Source: Mortierella sp. BCC40632 (taxonomy: Eukaryota > Mortierellomycota > Mortierellomycetes > Mortierellales > Mortierellaceae). From it: a DNA stretch of 64,000 nucleotides. The notes below the pieces were generated by a model. It made no database searches and was not told the origin of the DNA. It saw nothing but the letters and a program-made list of their open reading frames with translations. The translations under genes were made by a program, and so were the position numbers. Positions 60,612 through 64,000 of the stretch are shown one piece after another (positions within the stretch are counted from its first letter, which is position 1; every line of letters begins with the position of its first letter). Where the stretch lies: positions 1 to 64,000 of the forward strand of contig WAEK01000026.1 in the NCBI GenBank assembly GCA_011634665.1, given 5' to 3'.

Positions 60612-60653
<42 letters not shown>

Positions 60654-61024
60654 TCTTTGGCGTTTCTAATGATGCAAAACCTAGGATATCAGGCAAGTTG
60701 TGTGCCATGCTGTTCTCCAAATGGCCTGTGTTCGTATGAACCACCAAAGTGGCCATCGTAGCCACGGAGCAACATGCAATCGGCCAACTTTTGGCCAACG
60801 AATCCTCACCGACTGAAGAAACACAGACAGAATTTTTTTTGTTCATCTTTTGCTCTTTCCTTTCTTCTTCTTTCTTCTTATTTATTACCTTTTTTCTCTC
60901 TCTTTTCTCACCGAATTATCTTTGCCTTCCTTCTTCCCTTCTTTTCGCATGGAGAGCACCTGTGTCCAACTTGGACATATCGGGGATGACTTGGACATCT
61001 CAACAGTGAGGACAAGTGTCCAAG
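58340..61024 (-). repeat. Right arm of the inverted repeat
   Basis: About 2.69 kb, reverse complement of 55182-57733, ending at CCAAG (61020-61024). Includes an extra block of about 170 bp (58600-58780) and an extra GGACAT-containing segment of about 20 bp near 60975. Confidence 0.8.
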
Positions 61025-61774
61025 GCTTGTTTTCCTAGAGAACCGTCGCTTGACCTTGGACTGTTATAGTCTATCGAATAAATCATTATCTATCCATATT
61101 GGTATACTGGCACTGATAGGATATACTCCAAATTCCCATCGGTAGGGGCTTCTTTGCAACCAGATGGTAACCAACTCCAAGTCCGAGTAATTCTCAAAAA
61201 GAAAAAGGTTCACCCTTGGTCGTTTTTAATGACTTCTTGTGGGTGCGATCAACCAAAGAGCCAAACACCAGTTAGGAGCGGAAGGTATTGACTGGTACTG
61301 TAGAAGGCAGCGAGATAGGCTGAAAGTTCTCTTGAGGTGATCTGATAGAGCGCTCTCCAAGATGACAGACTCTCTCCCTAGATGATTGCCCTTCAGGATA
61401 GCACTTGGGAGAGGGGAGGGACAGGTACTTTGGGTCTCCTTGAACAGAGTCCCTGACGGTCCAAAGAGCTACGGGCTAGTTGGAAGAGGTCATCTAAACA
61501 ATACTTTTGTGTTAAACAGAGATCAAAAAGAACGTGCCAGTGCCTTTTGTTTTGAATCTTTTTTTTAACCTTGAATTCCTCAGTCTATTCAGAATCTACG
61601 ATGAGCAAAGCTTTTTTTTTTTTAATGCCAAGTCAAATAGTCTATTTACATCTTGCGCTTTTCAACATCACCGCTGGATCATCTCTGATCCTTTCTCTCT
61701 CCTTTTATGAGTCTAATAGGAAAGGAGTGAGTGAGTCCTTCGTTTTTTCTTTCATTTTCGTTTTCGTTTTCTTT
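61025..61774. other. Intergenic interval between the element and ATP11
   Basis: 750 bp, no coding signal; probable 3' side of ATP11. T-runs at 61559-61566 and 61611-61622. Confidence 0.5.
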
Positions 61775-63113
61775 TTATCCCGAGATCTCGGTCAATTCAA
61801 TAAGCTTCTCATGCGAAAACTCTTGAGGTCTCTTATGAAAGTCATCGAGCAACTTGAGCTTTTGAGGATGATCCGAAACATAGTATTGCTGAAGACCAAA
61901 AGTCAAGATCTGAGCTTGATCCAAAGTCAAGATACGAGGGTTGGAAGAAATAGTACCCTGCATGAGGACAATTCCCTTCGAATCAATCAACTCGGGGTAA
62001 TGAGTAATGGTCAGATAGGGACGAGCATTCTCGCCGTGTGTCTTGTACTCAAGCAACGATGTAAACATCACCTGATGGAATGAGAACTGCATCAAGTAGA
62101 ACTCTACACCATCACCGTGCGAAAGTGGGAGCAAGAACTATGAAAATAAAGAATAGTGATAAAATAATAAAACGGGCTTGTCAGATACGCTAACAGTGGG
62201 GGTCTGGGGTTTGGGCAATGTTTGGTTACTGAAAAGAGAAATCTGTTGTCATCATGGCTTACGAGTGGGTACATCTTTGACCGGCTCAACATCTTCCTAT
62301 AAGTCTCTGCGGGGACAACGGCCGAGATGGTGTCTTCCTGATCCATGTGCTTCTGGATCCAGATCTTGGAAATATCATCAGCAGAGAGATCAGCGACCAG
62401 ATCGAGCTTCATGATCTTGTCCAACGACTATTGTATCCCCATGAGCACAATGTGTGTACCCCAAAGATACAAAACAGTGAGGTTAAAAATCTGTTTTTTT
62501 TGTTCTTCTTCAAGTCCGGAGAAAACTCCTGCACATAATACGCTAAACTTACAGGACTAGAATCTTGCCCGGAAGAAGCTGGAGACGAGTTGGTCGCCTG
62601 AGCAGGTTGCTGAGCGTTCTGAGTAGGCTGCTGTGTCGCATTGACTGCTGGCTTTGTCTCCAGTGGTTGAACCTTCTTGAATGCAGTCTGGGACTGTGGA
62701 AGAATCTTGGCCTTTAGCTCGTCAATCGTTCCAACACCCTCCCTAGTAAAGACAATAAAAAAAAAAAAAAAAAAAGGGTCGATACCAAAGAAAAGAGCCA
62801 GAATAGTTGGATAGAAAGTATAGGCAGATCAGGTCAGCTTTCTCTCCAGGTTCTTCCAGGACTGATCGATCCATGACCACTACACTGCAGCTCCCCTGAA
62901 GACCCCAACCTACTCCTGAGCCTTTCGCTTCAGCTTATCGGCATATTTCTGAGTGAAATCAGAATGGTTGAACCGTGCAAAGACATTGCGGGGATGCTGA
63001 GGTCCAGCGAGGCGCAATGGGGCCGATCCCTTGGAGGCGAGAGAGGGTCTTGCTGAAGAGACCGCTGCTGCAGTGAATCGAGTGGTTGCAGAGAAGAATG
63101 CACGGAACGCCAT
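61775..63113 (-). CDS. ATP11: Mitochondrial F1-ATPase assembly factor Atp11 (ATPAF1)
   Basis: Exons 63113-62914, 62742-62553, 62427-62263 and 62137-61775 (phases 2, 0, 0) give 305 aa, close to the family norm. The N-terminus (MAFRAFFSATTRFTAAAVSS, Arg/Ser/Ala-rich) is a mitochondrial presequence. KYADKLKRKAQEEGVGTIDE leads into a Gln/Pro/Ser linker. The ATP11 domain follows: LDKIMKLDLVADLSADDISK, IWIQKHMDQEDTISAVVPAE, FLLPLSHGDGVEFYLMQFSF, FTSLLEYKTHGENARPYLTI, THYPELIDSKGIVLMQGTIS. Atp11 is a matrix chaperone that binds the F1 beta subunit and prevents its aggregation until alpha-beta assembly. The start codon follows a pyrimidine-poor leader, and the next gene upstream (COA1-like) is transcribed in the same direction with about 420 bp between them. 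Confidence 0.92.
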
Positions 63114-63484
63114 GTCTGATTCCTTTTGGACAATGCTTGAAGAGAATGCTCAAACAGAATTAGAGTCTCACTGGACATGTATTTATGCGACTGGGTTAAA
63201 TCTGCGGGAGGGAGGAGGAGAGGGGGGGCAAAAGCCACTTCCGTAGCCAGCCTTCGGTAATTCTACGGCAGGTACCGATTATTCTGTATTGGGGAAGGAG
63301 GAGGAGAGAAAAGATGGGAATGGGCCTCACGACGACTACCTATCTACAAAGAGCTTCACACTCTCACTTTCCAAGTCTATATGCTGTGCTTTTTTTTTTC
63401 TTTTTTTTTTTTGGTTGCCCATGGTTTGCTTCCCAAGCCTTGCTCAGTCTTTGTATGCCGTTATTTAAACTATTTTTTTTTTTT

Positions 63485-63523
<39 letters not shown>

Positions 63524-63535
63524 TTTTTACTTGTT
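63114..63535. other. Intergenic interval ATP11 / COA1-like
   Basis: About 420 bp containing the ATP11 promoter on the minus strand and the 3' end of the upstream gene. Two T-rich runs (63389-63412, 63472-63529) interrupted by single C residues. Confidence 0.5.
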
Positions 63536-64000
63536 CTAGTCAAGATTGGACAAGTCCATGCCTTCGCCGAGAGCAACCAATGTTCCGTCGGGCATCGTCA
63601 GTGTAAAGTCTGTCGTAATCCATTTCTTTACAGGTCGAATAGCCACAAAGTGAACTCGGCCTTCCGCTTTCTCTCCACGAACTTGGTATTCAATATCAAC
63701 TCGACCCTTCAAATGCGCAACCGTGCCTGAAATCCATGGCCAGTCTGGGTTCACAAAGTCAATGTTCTCTCCCAACAACTCGCGAGCCTTGTTGTCATAT
63801 TTGACATTAAAAAGTGTTCCACGAACAATGCTCGTTCCTTGACGCTGATGGTTGGCAAGGACGGCGATCGAACCTGCCCAGAATCCAAGTCCAACGAGAC
63901 CAAGAACGATATAGAGCGGCGTCCGGTTGACAATCTTGGGCAGTTCTGTGGTCTCGACCTTGAACGCGGGACTGTACTTGGACTGGTTGATGCCCGATGC
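63536..64000 (-). CDS. COA1: Cytochrome oxidase assembly factor 1 (COA1)-like, C-terminal part (partial)
   Basis: An uninterrupted frame runs from the right edge to a stop at 63536-63538, 154 codons. The visible protein begins ASGINQSKYSPAFKVETTEL, then LPKIVNRTPLYIVLGLVGLG leads into one hydrophobic membrane segment, followed by QGTSIVRGTLFNVKYDNKAR, LLGENIDFVNPDWPWISGTV and GRVDIEYQVRGEKAEGRVHF. The single N-terminal anchor and the LLG-I-F-PWI-G-----G-ID--Y-V-G pattern match Coa1 family proteins (DUF1783). Coa1 is an inner-membrane protein acting in early assembly of cytochrome c oxidase around Cox1. The presequence is outside the window. An intron upstream of 64000 cannot be excluded. Confidence 0.8.
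   Translation of the reverse strand, partial: ASGINQSKYSPAFKVETTELPKIVNRTPLYIVLGLVGLGFWAGSIAVLANHQRQGTSIVRGTLFNVKYDNKARELLGENIDFVNPDWPWISGTVAHLKGRVDIEYQVRGEKAEGRVHFVAIRPVKKWITTDFTLTMPDGTLVALGEGMDLSNLD

Larger units (their letters stand above)
55182..61024. mobile_element. Large inverted-repeat (fold-back-like) element, 5.8 kb
   Basis: The sequence from about 55182 to 57733 reappears as its reverse complement at about 58340-61024. Long stretches match perfectly by eye: for example TCTAGAAGACCCCTAGGACT at 56230-56249 is found reversed near 59963-59982, together with the following 80 bases. Arms differ by small indels, by homopolymer length, and by one block of about 170 bp near 58600-58780 present only in the right arm. 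The arms contain a poly(A)/poly(T) run, a GC-rich block, 12-bp CAACCATCACCA repeats and GAGAGAAA/ACGAGA repeats. A 606-bp centre separates them. I see no protein-coding gene. The layout (long, internally repetitive inverted arms around a short middle) is that of fold-back transposons, probably non-autonomous. Target-site duplications could not be defined. Confidence 0.78.

Noticed and set aside
1..64000. tRNA, rRNA or CRISPR features
   Set aside because: No B-box plus acceptor-stem pattern, rRNA core or regularly spaced repeats were seen by eye; a short tRNA could still have been missed.

Overview
The window is nuclear DNA from a fungus, most likely an early-diverging Mucoromycota of the Mortierella type (inference). 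Genes are intron-rich, with mostly GT-AG introns of about 60-150 nt. Poly(A)/poly(T) tracts are abundant. There is a lineage-type multi-exon gene of unknown function and a degraded MULE transposase. The encoded housekeeping proteins (Pds5, Naf1, Ddi1, Swd1/RbBP5, Atp11, Coa1, SulP permease, transketolase, Skt5/Sel1 protein) are typical fungal ones. Exon borders were worked out by eye from reading frame, phase and splice consensus; they are predictions, not transcript evidence.

Layout. 1-1200 (-): SMYD-type SET/MYND protein, cut by the left edge. 1606-2742 (-): secreted CE4 chitin/polysaccharide deacetylase. 4699-11115 (-): PDS5 cohesin regulator in many small exons. 12139-15092 (-): MULE transposase gene with SWIM finger, broken by about seven frameshifts that all lie in homopolymers. 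15283-16528 (+): short TFIIIC subunit 5-like protein. 16709-18771 (-): NAF1. 19774-21581 (+): Sel1-repeat/Skt5-like protein with a CaaX end. 21680-22462 (+): small unknown gene. 22751-25017 (+): DDI1. 25879-28685 (-): WD-repeat protein. 29361-32484 (+): Swd1/RbBP5 COMPASS subunit with a long His/Arg-Asp tail. 32602-35678 (-): unknown 898-aa acidic protein. 36765-39469 (+): unknown protein with a PD-(D/E)XK-like motif. 40983-42446 (+): mitochondrial carrier. 42679-45520 (-): SulP/SLC26 anion permease. 45521-50339: gene-poor. 50340-53802 (+): transketolase. 55182-61024: a 5.8-kb inverted-repeat element with two arms of about 2.6 kb that are internally repetitive, resembling a fold-back transposon. 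61775-63113 (-): ATP11. 63536-64000 (-): COA1-like protein, cut by the right edge.

There is no operon or pathway cluster; this is an ordinary chromosomal arm with several convergent pairs (TFIIIC5/NAF1, DDI1/WD, Swd1/unknown, carrier/SulP) and divergent pairs (MULE/TFIIIC5, NAF1/Skt5, WD/Swd1). Three genes act on chromatin or transcription (PDS5, TFIIIC5-like, Swd1), and ATP11 and COA1 are neighbouring factors for respiratory complex assembly. The most unusual items are the large fold-back element, the MULE gene whose every break is a homopolymer indel, the GC-AG intron in Swd1, the shortened TFIIIC5 and the PD-(D/E)XK-like gene.
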